From Synergistaceae bacterium UBA4088 (GTDB taxonomy: Bacteria > Synergistota > Synergistia > Synergistales > Thermovirgaceae), in assembly GCA_002382605.1 (NCBI GenBank), contig DFYG01000029.1, forward strand, positions 1-5,660: 5,660 bases of DNA. The letters are read 5' to 3'. The notes under the pieces were generated by a model that did no database searches, was not told the DNA's origin, and saw only the letters and a list, made by a program, of their open reading frames with translations. The position numbers were made by a program, and so were the translations under genes. Shown here piece after piece: positions 4,967 to 5,660 of this stretch. The stretch's first letter is position 1. Each line of letters begins with the position of its first letter.

Positions 4967-5137
4967 GTGAATCGTAAACCGTAAATCGAAGGGATCAGAA
5001 TCGTGAACAGTTAGCGGTGAACGGTAACGGCAAGGTCAAGAGCAGTACAGTTGCTTTTGCACCTTCCGTTTACTGTTTACCGTTTACACATTTAAAGTTT
5101 TGGTTTTTGCCACTTCGATTAACGATTTACGACTCAC
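4967..5137. repeat. Foldback (MITE-like) element built of GTAAACG-type heptamers
   Basis: The 25-nt end at 4967-4991 is an inverted copy of 5113-5137, with 22 of 25 positions matching. Inside, a second imperfect inverted pair joins about 5003-5044 with 5051-5089, so the whole 171 bp can fold into one long interrupted hairpin with its tip near 5045-5050. The arms consist of degenerate units such as GTGAATC, GTAAACC, GTAAATC, GTGAACG on the left and GTTTACT, GTTTACC, GTTTACA on the right. It encodes no transposase. It fills the gap between the convergent racemase and the gene on its right, where it may also act as a transcript end. I saw no clear target-site duplication. Confidence 0.65.
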
Positions 5138-5151
5138 TATTTCCGGTTTTT

Positions 5152-5660
5152 CTACGGTCTAACCACATCGCCATAGACGTTGATCGTCTCGCTCCCGGGG
5201 CGGAAGCCGTAGCGCTGGACGTTGATCCCGTTGGGAAGTATCTTTATTGCATCAATAGGCTTTCCTTTGCCCCGAAGCGTTATCTTCAGGTTCTCACCGA
5301 GTCTGAAGGGTATCACAACGGCGTGTTTTCCGTTGAAGATCCTCCTGGAGCCCCCCCCTCCTCCGAAAACCTGGCCCTGAAATTCTGTGAGCCTGTCTCC
5401 GGATTCTGAATATACTTCAAGGGACTGAATATTCTCATTTGTCAGGGCAACGACCCCGTATTCTCCGTAACCCTCGAGAAATCCCTTGATCATCCCGAGA
5501 ACAAGCGCTTCCGGATTCTCCGCCCCTGAAGATGAGCCTTCCGCAAGGTGGGTAAGATCGTAGTTCCCCAAAAGAAAAGTTTCAGCATAAACACCCGCCA
5601 CGGCGCAGAGAAAATTCTGCTTTGCCTGGGATATGGATTCATTCATCAGATCTTCGGTAA
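5152..5660 (-). CDS. Uncharacterised protein, probably running off the right window edge
   Basis: I do not recognise this protein. The reading frame ends at TAG (5154-5152) and is open to the window edge. ATG at 5646 would give 164 residues, but no good ribosome binding site precedes it and the frame continues upstream (TEDL before the Met), so the real start may lie outside. The protein begins with a helical segment (SQAKQNFLCAVAGVYAETF) and continues through a Ser/Gly-rich turn (EGSSSGAENPEAL) into another helical stretch (VLGMIKGFLEGYGEYG). A beta-rich C-terminal half follows, with a five-glycine run (FGGGGGSRR) at about 94-98. It ends with repeated strand-like segments up to YGDVVRP. The alternating polar and hydrophobic pattern suggests a beta-sandwich or an envelope-associated domain. 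No membrane segment is seen in the visible part; a signal peptide could lie off-window. It converges on the racemase gene across the foldback repeat. It is likely a real gene because base composition and codon pattern resemble its neighbours. Confidence 0.6.
   Translation of the reverse strand, partial: TEDLMNESISQAKQNFLCAVAGVYAETFLLGNYDLTHLAEGSSSGAENPEALVLGMIKGFLEGYGEYGVVALTNENIQSLEVYSESGDRLTEFQGQVFGGGGGSRRIFNGKHAVVIPFRLGENLKITLRGKGKPIDAIKILPNGINVQRYGFRPGSETINVYGDVVRP

Noticed and set aside
4967..5137. CRISPR array
   Set aside because: Units are about 7 nt, degenerate and arranged in opposite orientations. There are no regular 25-40-nt repeats with unique spacers and no cas genes.
5017..5409. 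A plus-strand open frame of 130 codons
   Set aside because: It starts in the foldback repeat and runs antisense to the minus-strand gene, without a ribosome binding site or family resemblance.

Overview
The window suggests an anaerobic or microaerophilic, moderately high-GC bacterium that uses amino acids. It holds an NAD(P)-dependent ornithine cyclodeaminase/mu-crystallin family enzyme, an FAD-dependent amino acid dehydrogenase, a proline racemase and a rubrerythrin-like di-iron protein. An ArnD-like deformylase points to a diderm envelope with lipid A. This mix would suit an amino-acid-fermenting lineage such as Synergistota, or certain delta-proteobacterial or Firmicute groups. That placement is inference only, because no taxonomic marker is present.

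Layout from left to right. (1) 1-834 (+) is the 3' part of an ornithine cyclodeaminase/ketimine reductase family gene cut by the window edge. (2) 835-1057 is intergenic, with a GC-rich stem-loop and a pyrimidine-rich array of roughly 7-nt units. (3) 1058-1945 (+) is an ArnD-type NodB-fold deformylase. (4) 1946-2049 carries a good sigma70-like promoter. (5) 2050-2520 (+) is a small rubrerythrin-type protein with two near-identical di-iron half-motifs. (6) 2549-2591 is a bidirectional terminator between convergent genes. (7) 2596-3741 (-) is an FAD-dependent oxidoreductase of the sarcosine oxidase beta/proline dehydrogenase type, with a GTG start. (8) 3742-3946 is a divergent control region whose two predicted promoters overlap and face each other. 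(9) 3947-4957 (+) is a proline racemase family enzyme with both catalytic cysteines. (10) 4967-5137 is a foldback repeat made of GTAAACG-like heptamers. (11) 5152-5660 (-) is an unrecognised protein running off the right edge.

The proposed link is proline metabolism. The racemase would interconvert L- and D-proline. The divergent FAD enzyme could oxidise proline (D- or L-) or a related imino acid. The ketimine-reductase-like enzyme could reduce delta-1-pyrroline-2-carboxylate back to L-proline. Only the racemase/FAD pair shares a control region; the first gene is separated from it by arnD and the rubrerythrin, so its membership is weaker. I found no mobile element genes, CRISPR array, tRNA or rRNA. 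The most unusual non-coding features are the overlapping divergent promoters and the two intergenic heptamer-repeat tracts.
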